From contig NZ_JAAGBB010000017.1 in assembly GCF_018129085.1 (NCBI RefSeq), positions 62,001 to 126,000 on the forward strand: a stretch of DNA of 64,000 nucleotides. Direction: 5' to 3'. Source of the DNA: Plastoroseomonas hellenica (GTDB taxonomy: Bacteria; Pseudomonadota; Alphaproteobacteria; Acetobacterales; Acetobacteraceae). Below, one piece after another: positions 24,439-32,490 of this stretch. Each line of letters begins with the position of its first letter. Position 1 is the stretch's first letter. The position numbers and the translations under genes were made by a program. Under the pieces are notes generated by a model. That model was given only the letters and a program-made list of their open reading frames with translations, was not told the origin of the DNA and ran no database searches.

Positions 24439-26121
24439 ATGTCGCATCCAGTCGCCATCACCCTGACGCCCGTGCCGCCACCGCTCCGCCGGCGCCGCGC
24501 TCCGTTCTGGACCGCCCTCGCCTTTCCCGTGGCGCTCTGCATCGCGGGGCCGATCATCGCGGTGCTGGTCATGGCGGCGACGCCGACCGGCGCGGTCTGG
24601 CGGCAGTTCTGGACCACCATCCTGCCGGAGCTGCTCGGCAACTCCGCCCTGCTCGCGCTCCTGGTCGGGCTGATGGCCGGCAGCGCCGGCGTCATCTCGG
24701 CCTGGATCGTCACCGCCTGCGAATTCCGTGGCCGCGCGGCGCTGGAGGTCGCGCTGCTGCTGCCGATGGCCATGCCCGCCTATGTCTGCGGCTATGCCTA
24801 TACCTGGCTGCTGGACGTCGCCGGCCCGGTGCAGACCGCGATCCGGGACACCACCGGGCTGCACTACGGCCAGTACTGGTTCCCGGAGATCCGTTCGCTT
24901 CCCGGTGCGGCCATGATGCTGGCGATGGTGCTCTACCCCTATGTCTTCCTGCTCTGCCGCAGCGCCTTCCTGCAGCAGAGCGTCTGCCTGCTCGAAGCCT
25001 CCCGCACGCTCGGCAACGGGCTGGCGCGGACCTTCCTGCATGTGGCGCTGCCGCTGGCGCGGCCGGCGCTGGCCGCCGGGCTCGGGCTCGTGCTGATGGA
25101 GACGCTGGCCGATTTCGGCACCGTGCAGCATTTCGCGGTCCGCACCTTCACGACCGCGATCTACGATGCCTGGTTCGGCCTCGGCGACCGCGGCGCCGCC
25201 AGCCAGCTCGCCGCCTGCCTCATGGGCTGCGTGGCGCTGCTGATCCTGGCCGAGCGGCTGACCCGCGGCGGCCGCCGCTATCACCCGATGACCACGCGGC
25301 AGCCGCCGCTGCGCCCGGTGCGGCTCTCCGGCTGGCGGCAGCCGGCCGCGATCATCGCCTGCCTGCTGCCGGTGCTGCTCGGCTTCGTCGTCCCGGGTGG
25401 CACCCTGCTGGCGATGATGGTCGAGGTCGGCGATCCGCTGGCGCCCGACCGCTTCCTGCCCTTCGCGATCAATTCGCTGACGCTCTCGGCCGGCGCCGCG
25501 GTGCTGGCCGTCACGGTCGCGGCGCTGCTCGCCTGGGCGGCGCGGCTGCATCCGGGAAGGCTGCGCGCCGCCGCCTCCCGCATCGCGGGGCTCGGTTATG
25601 CGATCCCGGGCTCGGTCATCGCGGTCGGCGTGCTGGTGCCCTTCGGCGCCTTTGACAATGCGGTGGATGATTGGGCGCGGCGCCATCTCGGCGTCTCCAC
25701 CGGCCTGCTGCTCTCGGGCACCATGGCGGCGCTGCTCTTCGCCTATGTGGTCCGGTTCCTGGCGATCGCGCAGGGCGCGATCGAATCCGGCCTCGCCCGG
25801 CTGAAGCCGTCGCTGACCGCCGCCGCCCGGGTGCTGGGGCGCAAGCCCGGCCAGGCGGTCCGGGAAGTGGAGCTGCCGCTGACCAGGGGCGCGCTGCTGA
25901 GCGCCGCCATCCTGGTCTTCGTCGACACCATGAAGGAGCTGCCGGCGACCATGATCGTGCGGCCCTTCGACCTCGATACCCTGGCCGTCCGGGTGAACAC
26001 GCTGGCCGCCGACGAACGGCTGGCGGAGGCCAGCACCTCCGCCCTGCTGATCGTGCTGGTCGGCCTGCTGCCGATCATCGTGCTGACGCGGGCGATGCGG
26101 CGGCGGCGCGAGGTGGTTTAG
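24439..26121 (+). CDS. fbpB: ferric iron ABC transporter permease (FbpB/SfuB type)
   Basis: A 560-residue fused permease with two copies of the binding-protein-dependent transport domain, about twelve membrane helices in all. Each half has the EAA loop (EASRTLGNGLARTFLHVALPLARPALAAG and AAARVLGRKPGQAVREVELPLTRG). Two-domain permeases of this length are typical of Fe3+ importers. The matching binding protein FbpA is encoded 1.4 kb away on the other strand; no ATPase gene is in the window, so the system is split. Confidence 0.9.
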   Translation: MSHPVAITLTPVPPPLRRRRAPFWTALAFPVALCIAGPIIAVLVMAATPTGAVWRQFWTTILPELLGNSALLALLVGLMAGSAGVISAWIVTACEFRGRAALEVALLLPMAMPAYVCGYAYTWLLDVAGPVQTAIRDTTGLHYGQYWFPEIRSLPGAAMMLAMVLYPYVFLLCRSAFLQQSVCLLEASRTLGNGLARTFLHVALPLARPALAAGLGLVLMETLADFGTVQHFAVRTFTTAIYDAWFGLGDRGAASQLAACLMGCVALLILAERLTRGGRRYHPMTTRQPPLRPVRLSGWRQPAAIIACLLPVLLGFVVPGGTLLAMMVEVGDPLAPDRFLPFAINSLTLSAGAAVLAVTVAALLAWAARLHPGRLRAAASRIAGLGYAIPGSVIAVGVLVPFGAFDNAVDDWARRHLGVSTGLLLSGTMAALLFAYVVRFLAIAQGAIESGLARLKPSLTAAARVLGRKPGQAVREVELPLTRGALLSAAILVFVDTMKELPATMIVRPFDLDTLAVRVNTLAADERLAEASTSALLIVLVGLLPIIVLTRAMRRRREVV

Positions 26122-26256
26122 CCAGCGGGCTGGCGGCAACGTGACCGCGGCGGGGTGGTCTTTTCCCCGGCTTCACGGCACGGACGGATTCCCGTGTCCG
26201 CCGGTCTGCTCCACCCGGCTGCGCTACCGGCCCCACCCCTGGGAGAATCGATCGCG

Positions 26257-26607
26257 ATGGGCTTCCTCATCCACACGCTGGTCACCGCCTTCGCCTTCTG
26301 GTGCACGACGCAGTTGATCAGCGGCATCAGCTTCAGCGGCCCGCTCAACATGATCATCGCAGCGGTCGTCTTCGGCATCGTCAATGCGCTGATCCGGCCG
26401 ATCGCGCTGGTGCTGTCGCTGCCGCTCACCATTCTCACCCTGGGGCTTTTCATCCTGGTGGTGAACGCCGCAATGCTTTGGCTGACCGCCAAGCTGATGC
26501 CCGGCATGCAGATCGCCAGCTTCGGCGCCGCCTTTCTTGGCGCCATCATCATCGCCATCGTGTCCTGGATCGTCGGCCGGCTGGTCGCCGGCCAGCAACT
26601 GGCCTGA
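26257..26607 (+). CDS. YvlD/phage-holin-4 family membrane protein
   Basis: A 116-residue protein with four hydrophobic segments and the family pattern NMIIAAVVFGIVNALIRPI followed by LPLTILTLGLFILVVNAAM. The start at 26257 follows GGGAGAA; the frame is open earlier but without signal. These proteins are chromosomal, not phage lysis genes, and their role is unknown. It is flanked by the iron permease and the convergent bacterioferritin gene. Confidence 0.85.
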   Translation: MGFLIHTLVTAFAFWCTTQLISGISFSGPLNMIIAAVVFGIVNALIRPIALVLSLPLTILTLGLFILVVNAAMLWLTAKLMPGMQIASFGAAFLGAIIIAIVSWIVGRLVAGQQLA

Positions 26608-26637
26608 ATCGGTCGCCCGACAGGCGCGGCGGCCCAC

Positions 26638-27144
26638 TCAATCCGAGCTGGCGCCACCTTCGTCCTGGTCGGGCGCCGGGGCGCTGTTGAGCTGGGTGTA
26701 GCGCTCGATCCCGATCCGCTTGATGAGGTCGAACTGCCGGTCAAGGAAATCGGCGTGCTCCTCCTCATCCGACAGGATCTTCAGCAGCAGATTGCGGGAG
26801 ACGAAGTCGCGCACGCTCTCGCAATAGGCGATGCCCTCGCGCAGGTCGTTGATCGCCTTCTCCTCGAGCTTCTGGTCGCATTCGAGGATTTCCTGGACGC
26901 TCTGCCCGACCAGCACGTTGTTCAGGCGCTGCACATTGGGGAGGCCGTCGAGGAACAGGATGCGCTCGATCAGCCAGTCGGCGTGATGCATCTCCTCGAT
27001 CGATTCCTTGTATTCCTTCTTGCCGAGCAACGTGACGCCCCAGTGGCGCAAGGTGCGGGCATGCAGGAAATACTGGTTGATCGCCGTCAGCTCATTGGTG
27101 AGCTGGGTGTTGAGGTGCTCGATCACCTTCGGGTCGCGCAGCAT
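26638..27144 (-). CDS. bfr: bacterioferritin
   Basis: Iron-storage protein of 168 residues that should form a 24-subunit cage. The di-iron ferroxidase ligands Glu18, Glu51, His54, Glu94, Glu127 and His130 are present, and Met52, which ligates heme at the dimer interface, is retained. The C-terminus extends slightly with acidic residues. Its reductase-type partner bfd lies upstream on the same strand. A Fur-like 15-mer at 27248-27262 lies in the gap between them. Confidence 0.96.
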   Translation of the reverse strand: MLRDPKVIEHLNTQLTNELTAINQYFLHARTLRHWGVTLLGKKEYKESIEEMHHADWLIERILFLDGLPNVQRLNNVLVGQSVQEILECDQKLEEKAINDLREGIAYCESVRDFVSRNLLLKILSDEEEHADFLDRQFDLIKRIGIERYTQLNSAPAPDQDEGGASSD

Positions 27145-27247
27145 GGCCGGGCCTCCTGTCAGAGGCTTGGCATAGCGTCCGCGTCACCCCGGTTGCAAGG
27201 AAGCGTAACAGCCTGCCCGCAGATCGCCCAAAACTGGCGATCGCAGT

Positions 27248-27262
27248 TAACAAGCATTCTCA
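27248..27262 (-). promoter_or_regulatory. possible Fur-type box upstream of bfr
   Basis: On the minus strand the 15-mer TGAGAATGCTTGTTA matches 12 of 15 positions of the palindrome TGAGAATGATTCTCA. It lies 104 nt upstream of bfr and just after the bfd stop. Iron control of bfr makes sense, but many AT-rich words look alike, so this is tentative. Confidence 0.3.
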
Positions 27263-27278
27263 GGCAGTTAGCCAAGGG

Positions 27279-27458
27279 TCAGGATCCCTTGGCCTCCTGT
27301 GGGTCCTGGCGGAGGATCGACAGGATCGTCCGCGTGCAACCGCCACACTGCGCCTTGCTGTTGCAGGCGGTGTAGACTTCGCATGGCCGCTTGGCGCCGC
27401 CGCAGATCGCGTCGCCAATCTGCCGATCGGTCAGTGCATTGCAGATGCAGACATACAT
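27279..27458 (-). CDS. bfd: bacterioferritin-associated ferredoxin Bfd
   Basis: A 59-residue [2Fe-2S] ferredoxin starting MYVCICNALTDRQIGDAI. Cluster ligands are Cys4, Cys6, Cys38 and Cys41 (CxC near the start, CGGC later), the Bfd arrangement. Bfd donates electrons to bacterioferritin to release stored iron. It lies directly upstream of bfr and 23 nt downstream of fbpA, all on minus, so the three may be one iron-responsive unit. It is short and easily missed. Confidence 0.93.
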   Translation of the reverse strand: MYVCICNALTDRQIGDAICGGAKRPCEVYTACNSKAQCGGCTRTILSILRQDPQEAKGS

Positions 27459-27481
27459 GCCGCGCTATTCCCCGGCCCCGC

Positions 27482-28525
27482 TCAGCGCCAGCCGGCGCGC
27501 TGGATGATCTGCAGCCCTTCGGCCACGTTCGCGGCCAGGCGCTCGGCATTCACCGGCTCGGCGCGGAAGCGCCCCATGGCCTGCAGCGCCGGATGCAGCG
27601 GGGCATCGGCTACCACCGGGTATTCCATATTGGCCAGCGCGAAAATCTCCTGCGCCTCATGCCCGGTCATGTATTCCAGGAAGCGCACCGCATTGGCGCG
27701 GTTCGGCGCGGTGGTCACCAGCGCCGCGCCGGAGATGTTCACATGCGTGCCGCGATCCCCCTGGCCCTGGTTCGGGAAGATCACGCCGATGCGACGGAAC
27801 AGCGCCTGGTCCTCTGCGCTCTCGGAGCGGCCGAAATGGCCGAGGTAATAGGTGTTCGAGATCGCGATCTGGCACTGGCCGGAGGGGATGGCGCGAAACT
27901 GGTCGCGGTCGCCGCCCTGCGGCGGCCGCGCGAAGTTCGCGACCAGGCCGCGCGCCCAGGCCTCGGTCGCCGGCGCGCCGTCGGCGGCCAGGATGCTGGC
28001 GACCATGGCGGCGTTGTAGGGATGGCTGCCGGAACGGACGCAGATCATGCCGCGGAAGCGCGGATCCGCCAGGTCCTCGTAGCGGGCCAGCCCCTGCGGC
28101 AGGCCGCGCTCCTTGTCGTACATGATGACGCGGCCGCGCTGGGTCACCGCGAACCAGGTGCCGTCCCGGTCGCGCAACGCTTCGGGGACGCGCTGGTTGA
28201 TCAGTGCCGAGCCGTGCGCCGCCAGGATGCCGGCTTCCTTGGCACGCGCCAGCCGCGCGGCGTCGACGGTGATGAAGACGTCGGCCGGGCTGTTGCGCCC
28301 CTCGCTCTGGACGCGGGCGACGAGCTGGTCGGCATCGCCTTCGACCAGCCGGATGCGGATGCCGGTCTCGCGCGTGAAGGTGTCATAGAGCTGCCGATCG
28401 GTCGGATAATGCCGCGCCGAATAGATGTTCAGCTCCTGGGATGGCGCCTGCGCCAAGGCAGGAAATGCCAGCGCCGAGACGGCGAAGGCGCTGGCGGCCA
28501 GATGAACGAAACTACGGCGGTGCAT
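27482..28525 (-). CDS. fbpA: ferric iron-binding periplasmic protein FbpA/FutA type
   Basis: A 347-residue ABC binding protein with a signal peptide ending FPALAQ, the mature start QELNIYSARHYPTDRQLY, and the iron-ligating tyrosine pair in SNTYYLGHF. It should capture Fe3+ in the periplasm for the FbpB permease. Upstream are a 13-bp AT-rich palindrome and a strong hairpin that abuts the start codon and contains its ribosome-binding sequence. The gene heads a run with bfd and bfr. Confidence 0.92.
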   Translation of the reverse strand: MHRRSFVHLAASAFAVSALAFPALAQAPSQELNIYSARHYPTDRQLYDTFTRETGIRIRLVEGDADQLVARVQSEGRNSPADVFITVDAARLARAKEAGILAAHGSALINQRVPEALRDRDGTWFAVTQRGRVIMYDKERGLPQGLARYEDLADPRFRGMICVRSGSHPYNAAMVASILAADGAPATEAWARGLVANFARPPQGGDRDQFRAIPSGQCQIAISNTYYLGHFGRSESAEDQALFRRIGVIFPNQGQGDRGTHVNISGAALVTTAPNRANAVRFLEYMTGHEAQEIFALANMEYPVVADAPLHPALQAMGRFRAEPVNAERLAANVAEGLQIIQRAGWR

Positions 28526-28558
28526 GGCTATCCCCCGGCAAGAGCCGGAGGGATAGCC
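28526..28558 (-). promoter_or_regulatory. hairpin sequestering the fbpA ribosome-binding site
   Basis: In the mRNA, arms 28544-28558 and 28526-28539 pair over 14 bp with a single bulged U and a UCUU loop. The 3' arm contains the only purine-rich ribosome-binding sequence (GGGGGA) and ends directly at the AUG. Folded, it would block initiation, so translation likely depends on melting or on a protein or RNA partner. A terminator is unlikely in this position. Confidence 0.55.
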
Positions 28559-28588
28559 TAGCTGCGAACGCCTCGCAAGTTGAATGAG

Positions 28589-28601
28589 AATAAGTCTTAT
28601 T
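28589..28601. promoter_or_regulatory. 13-bp AT-rich palindrome, candidate iron operator of fbpA
   Basis: AATAAG-T-CTTATT is a perfect palindrome embedded in an AT-rich stretch (28580-28604) that is unusual in this GC-rich DNA. It lies about 64 nt upstream of fbpA. Preceding GAATGA and GAATAA hexamers resemble Fur-box units. A Fur/Irr-type site or the promoter itself is likely. Confidence 0.45.
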
Positions 28602-28604
28602 ACA

Positions 28605-28885
28605 GGCCTCAGACGCCGGCGCCGCCTCCAGCGGCTTGGCTTCCGCGCTGTCAGGGCGCGTTGGCGGCGGCTGGCGGTCGCGCGCGGGGCCGCATTCGCG
28701 GCCCCGGGGCATCGAGTCCTTTATCGGCCTCAGGCGCCGGCGGCCGCATGCGCGGCCTTGGCTTTCGCGCTGTCGGGGCGTGCCCGGCGCCGCTGCCAGT
28801 CGCGCGCGGGGCCGCATTCGCGGCCCCGGGGCATCGCTGCGCTCGCCCCGCAGAGGCTGGTGGCGGCCTGCGGCCGCTTGGTTCC
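28605..28885. repeat. GC-rich intergenic repeat, two tandem units
   Basis: Two related units of about 110 nt lie at 28605-28714 and 28726-28836 (period 121). Each ends with the same hairpin core, GGGGCCGC-ATTC-GCGGCCCC (28686-28705 in the first), inside a longer shared word. The sequence after the second core, to about 28885, also occurs reversed at 47491-47580, and a weaker copy sits near 34678-34795. No gene is present between fbpA and the aldolase other than this repeat. Confidence 0.8.
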
Positions 28886-28900
28886 GGGGGGCGGAAGGTC

Positions 28901-29689
28901 TCAGGCGGGCTGCAGGCCGCGGAGGAACTTGGAGCGCTGGCCGGCGCCGGCGAGCAGCAGGTTGTGGTCGGAGCCGGAGAGCAGGAAGCGGGCGCCGAGG
29001 GCGATGTATTGGGGGGCGTAGACCTCGTCATAGACGCCGCCCATGCCCATGACCTTGCCATGCTTCCGGCAGGCGTCGGAGACCTTCTGATAGGCGGCCC
29101 GGACATCGGCATGCCCGATCTGGCCCGCGATCCCCATCGAGGCGGTGAGGTCGGAGGTGCCGATCATCAGGCTATCGATGCCCGCGACGGCGGCGATCTC
29201 ATCCGCCCGCTCGACCGCTTCCGGCGTCTCGATCATCACCGTGATGAAGATGTCCTTGTTCAGCTCCACCTGCGCCTCAGCCGGGCTGGGCGAGGCGAAG
29301 TTGTAGGCGAAGGGTGGGCCGCCCCAGCTCCGCGTGCCGACCGGCGGGAAGCGGTAGGCGGCGGCAACGGCCTTCGCCTCCGCGGCATTGTCCACATGCG
29401 GCACGACAACACCCATGGCGCCGTTGTCGAGCGCCCGCGTGCCTTCGAACAGCGCATCCTTGCAGCAGCGTACGATCGGCGTGATGCCCTGGTTCAGTGC
29501 CGCGATCGCGATCTGCGTCGCCTCCTGCACGGAGGTCGCGCCATGCTCCATGTCGATGAATAACCAGTCATAGCCGGCGGCCTTGGCCAGCATGCCGACG
29601 GCGGAGCCGCGCAGGTGATGGACGCCGAAGCCGAGCGCGAGCTCGCCCGCTTCCAGACGCTTGCGGACATGGTTGGTGACGAGCGGCAT
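28901..29689 (-). CDS. HpcH/HpaI-family class II aldolase
   Basis: A 262-residue TIM-barrel aldolase using divalent metal and pyruvate-type nucleophiles. Motifs: DWLFIDMEHGATSVQ, GVVVPHVDNAAEA, the metal-binding Glu in VMIETPEAVER and IDSLMIGTSDLTASMG. The ATG at 29689 follows AGGAGGAAA. Likely a 2-oxo-acid aldolase in the breakdown of aromatic or sugar-acid compounds; the actual substrate is not shown by context. Confidence 0.88.
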   Translation of the reverse strand: MPLVTNHVRKRLEAGELALGFGVHHLRGSAVGMLAKAAGYDWLFIDMEHGATSVQEATQIAIAALNQGITPIVRCCKDALFEGTRALDNGAMGVVVPHVDNAAEAKAVAAAYRFPPVGTRSWGGPPFAYNFASPSPAEAQVELNKDIFITVMIETPEAVERADEIAAVAGIDSLMIGTSDLTASMGIAGQIGHADVRAAYQKVSDACRKHGKVMGMGGVYDEVYAPQYIALGARFLLSGSDHNLLLAGAGQRSKFLRGLQPA

Positions 29690-29739
29690 GGTGTTTCCTC
29701 CTGCGGTTCCGCGGAGCGCACCATGCAAGGCGGGCGCGG

Positions 29740-31347
29740 TCAATCCGCTGCGCTGCGATCAGGTACGAGCAGCATCAAATTCTCCAGCCGGTCCGCCTCC
29801 GCCGGCGGCTTGTCGCGGCGGATGCGCGCGATGCGCGGGAAGCGCAGCGCGACGCCGGAGCGATGCCGCGTGCTGCGCTGCGCCGCATCGAAGGCGACCT
29901 CCAGCACCAGGCCCTTCTCCACCTCCCTAACCGGGCCGAAGCGCGCGGTGGTGTGGTTCCTCACCCAGCGGTCGAGGAAGACCAGCTCCTCATCGGTGAA
30001 GCCGGAATAGGCCTTGCCGACCGGCACCAGCTCCTCCCCGCCATTTCCATCCGGGCGCCACAGGCCGAAGGTGTAGTCGGAGTAGAAGCTGCTGCGCTTG
30101 CCGTGGCCGCGCTGCGCGTACATCAGAACCGCGTCGATGGTCAGCGGGTCGCGCTTCCACTTCCACCACAGCCCCTTCTGCCGCCCGGCGACATAGGGGC
30201 TGTCGGCGCGCTTCAGCATCAGCCCTTCGATCGAGGCCGCACGTGCCCCGTCGCGGATCGCCGAGAGCTGCGCGACCGAGGCGAAGGCGATCTGCGGCGA
30301 CAGGTCCATATGCGCCGGCTGCTCCCGCAGGACGAAGGCCTCCAGCCGAGCGCGGCGCTGATCGAAGGGTAGCGGGCGCAGATCCTCGGCCCCTTCGGTC
30401 AGCAGGTCATAGAGGCGCACGCCCGCGGGGTAGTCGCGCAGCATCTTCGGCGTCACCACCTTCCGGTTCAGCCGCTGCTGCAGGTCGCCGAAGGGCGCGA
30501 CCGCGCCGCCGCGGATCACCAGCAGCTCGCCGTCCAGCACCGCCTCGAAGGTCAGGGCCGCGGCGATCTCCGGGAAGGCGGCGGTGACGTCCTCGCCGCC
30601 GCGGCTGAAGATGCGCGCGCCGCCGGGTGCTGCACAGAGCTGCACGCGGATGCCGTCCCATTTCCATTCGGCGCGCCAGGCCGCAGGCTCCAGCGCCGCG
30701 ACATCCGCATCCTCCAGTGGGTGCGCGAGCATCAGCGGGCGGAAGATCGGCACCGCGCCTGGATCGGGCCGCGGCCCCTTCCCTTCCAGCCAGCGGAACA
30801 GCGGGATGTAGGGCGGCGCGACGCCGTGCCAGACCTCCTCGATCTCGGTCACCTCCTTGCCCGACCATTCCGCGAGCGCGGTGCGCGCGAGCCGCGCCGA
30901 GGCGCCGACGCGCAGGCCCCCGGTCACAAGCTTCGCCAGCGCGAAGCGGCCATTGGCATCAAGCCGGTCCATCCAATCCGCTATCAGCGCTGGCAGATCC
31001 GCTTTCGGCGTCAGCTCCATGGCCTCGACGACTTCGGCGAGGTCGGGCGGCGGCATGTTCCTGCCATGCGGATCCGGCCAGATCAGCGCCGCCGTCTCCG
31101 CGAAGTCGCCGACATAGTCATAGGAAAGGCGCAGCAACTCGGGATCGGTGCGCGCCGCCACCAGGTCGCGCAGCAGCGCCGGCTTCGCGGTGGCGAGCTT
31201 CAACTCCTCGGTCAGCGCGGCGAGGCCGATGCCGCGGTTCGGATCCGGCTGCTCCGCGAACCAGTTCCGCAACAGCGCCAGCTTGGCGTTGCGGCCCGGC
31301 GTGAAGACCAGGCGTTCCAGCAGATGGGCGAAGGCGGGGATGCTCAT
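29740..31347 (-). CDS. ATP-dependent DNA ligase, LigC/cisplatin-response type
   Basis: A 535-residue ATP-dependent ligase. The N-terminal DNA-binding domain covers residues 1-200. The nucleotidyl-transfer domain has the adenylated Lys229 in KWDGIR, and motifs LDGELLV, EGLMLK and GLWWKWK. It lacks the polymerase and nuclease domains of LigD. Its start overlaps the stop of an exonuclease gene of the ligase-associated family. The other two partners (helicase, phosphoesterase) lie at 34.9-38.1 kb on the opposite strand. Confidence 0.93.
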   Translation of the reverse strand: MSIPAFAHLLERLVFTPGRNAKLALLRNWFAEQPDPNRGIGLAALTEELKLATAKPALLRDLVAARTDPELLRLSYDYVGDFAETAALIWPDPHGRNMPPPDLAEVVEAMELTPKADLPALIADWMDRLDANGRFALAKLVTGGLRVGASARLARTALAEWSGKEVTEIEEVWHGVAPPYIPLFRWLEGKGPRPDPGAVPIFRPLMLAHPLEDADVAALEPAAWRAEWKWDGIRVQLCAAPGGARIFSRGGEDVTAAFPEIAAALTFEAVLDGELLVIRGGAVAPFGDLQQRLNRKVVTPKMLRDYPAGVRLYDLLTEGAEDLRPLPFDQRRARLEAFVLREQPAHMDLSPQIAFASVAQLSAIRDGARAASIEGLMLKRADSPYVAGRQKGLWWKWKRDPLTIDAVLMYAQRGHGKRSSFYSDYTFGLWRPDGNGGEELVPVGKAYSGFTDEELVFLDRWVRNHTTARFGPVREVEKGLVLEVAFDAAQRSTRHRSGVALRFPRIARIRRDKPPAEADRLENLMLLVPDRSAAD

Positions 31348-32396
31348 GCCGGCGCCGTCTCCACGGGCGCCGCTTCGCCCTCATCCTCTTCGCCGAGGCC
31401 GACCAGGTGCAGCGCCCGCCCGCGCACGTCGCGGAGCGACAGCGCGTGGATCAGCGCATCCTCCCGCCCGTGCGTCACCCAGACCTCCGGCGCCTCCACC
31501 TCGGCGCAGGTGGCGAGCAGCTCGTCCCAATCGGCGTGGTCGGAGATGATCAGCGGCAGCTCGATGCCGCGCGCCTTGGCGCGCTGGCGCACCCGCATCC
31601 AGCCGGAGGCGGCGCAGACCACCGGCTCCGCCAGCCGCCGCGCCCAGGGCGTGGTCTCGGCCGAGGGCGGCGCCAGCACCACCTCCCCAGCCAATGTCGG
31701 CGGCGCGCCGCGCTTGCTCAACGGCACCGGCAGCAGCGGGCCGAGCGCCACGCCGAGCTCCTCATACAGCGCGCAGAGCGCCATCAGCGCGCCGTGCAGA
31801 TAGATCGGCCGCTCCCACCCCGCGCGGCGCAGCAGCGCGATCAGCCGCTGGCATTTCCCGAGCGAATAGACCCCGATGACATGCGCCCGGTCCGGAAACA
31901 GCCGCAGACTCTCCAGCAGCTTCGCGACCTCCTGCTCCACCGGCGGGTGGCGGAAGACAGGCAGCGCGAAGGTCGCCTCGGTGACGAAGACATCGCAGGC
32001 GACCGGCTCGAAGGGCGCGCAGGTTGGATCCGGGCGGCGCTTGTAGTCGCCGGAGATCACGGCCCGGCTGCCCTGCCAGTCCAGCACCACCTGCGCGGAG
32101 CCCAGCACATGCCCGGCGGGGACCAGCCGGATGCCGACGCCGTTCCGCATGACGCCTTCGCCCGGCGCCATCGCCTGCTGCGCAGCACCCGCCCGGTCGT
32201 CGCCCATCCGCGCCCGCATGATCGCCAGCGTCTCCGCCGTCGCCAGCACCGCGCCATGGTCGGGGCGGGCATGGTCGGAATGGCCATGGGTGATGACGGC
32301 GCGCGGCACCGCGCGGGTGGGATCGATATGGAAATCGCCAGGGTCGCAATAGAGCCCGGCCTCGGTCACGCGCAGCCAGGTGGCGGGATGGGGCAT
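31344..32396 (-). CDS. ligase-associated DNA exonuclease (metallo-beta-lactamase fold)
   Basis: A 350-residue metallo-beta-lactamase/beta-CASP protein related to SNM1/Artemis nucleases. The metal motif HGHSDHARPDH, Asp in ISGDYKRR and the His of LIISDHADWDEL near the C-terminus are visible. It precedes the ligase with a 4-nt overlap. In the known ligase-associated set it is predicted to trim DNA ends before sealing. The start at 32396 gives MPHPATWLRV; upstream in-frame starts lack support. Confidence 0.9.
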   Translation of the reverse strand: MPHPATWLRVTEAGLYCDPGDFHIDPTRAVPRAVITHGHSDHARPDHGAVLATAETLAIMRARMGDDRAGAAQQAMAPGEGVMRNGVGIRLVPAGHVLGSAQVVLDWQGSRAVISGDYKRRPDPTCAPFEPVACDVFVTEATFALPVFRHPPVEQEVAKLLESLRLFPDRAHVIGVYSLGKCQRLIALLRRAGWERPIYLHGALMALCALYEELGVALGPLLPVPLSKRGAPPTLAGEVVLAPPSAETTPWARRLAEPVVCAASGWMRVRQRAKARGIELPLIISDHADWDELLATCAEVEAPEVWVTHGREDALIHALSLRDVRGRALHLVGLGEEDEGEAAPVETAPA

Positions 32397-32490
32397 CCAT
32401 CGGATGTGAGGAATCAGGCGGCGCTTTCCAGGGTCTTGCCTGTCACACCGCGCGGCCACAGGCTCGCGCATGACCTGGGAGAAGCCGTCC

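Noticed and set aside
26257-26607. Prophage holin
   Set aside because: The protein belongs to the chromosomal YvlD-type family, and no other phage genes are nearby.
27268-27549. 93-codon open frame on minus over the bfd region
   Set aside because: It is in the wrong frame; the neighbouring frame encodes Bfd with all four cluster cysteines.
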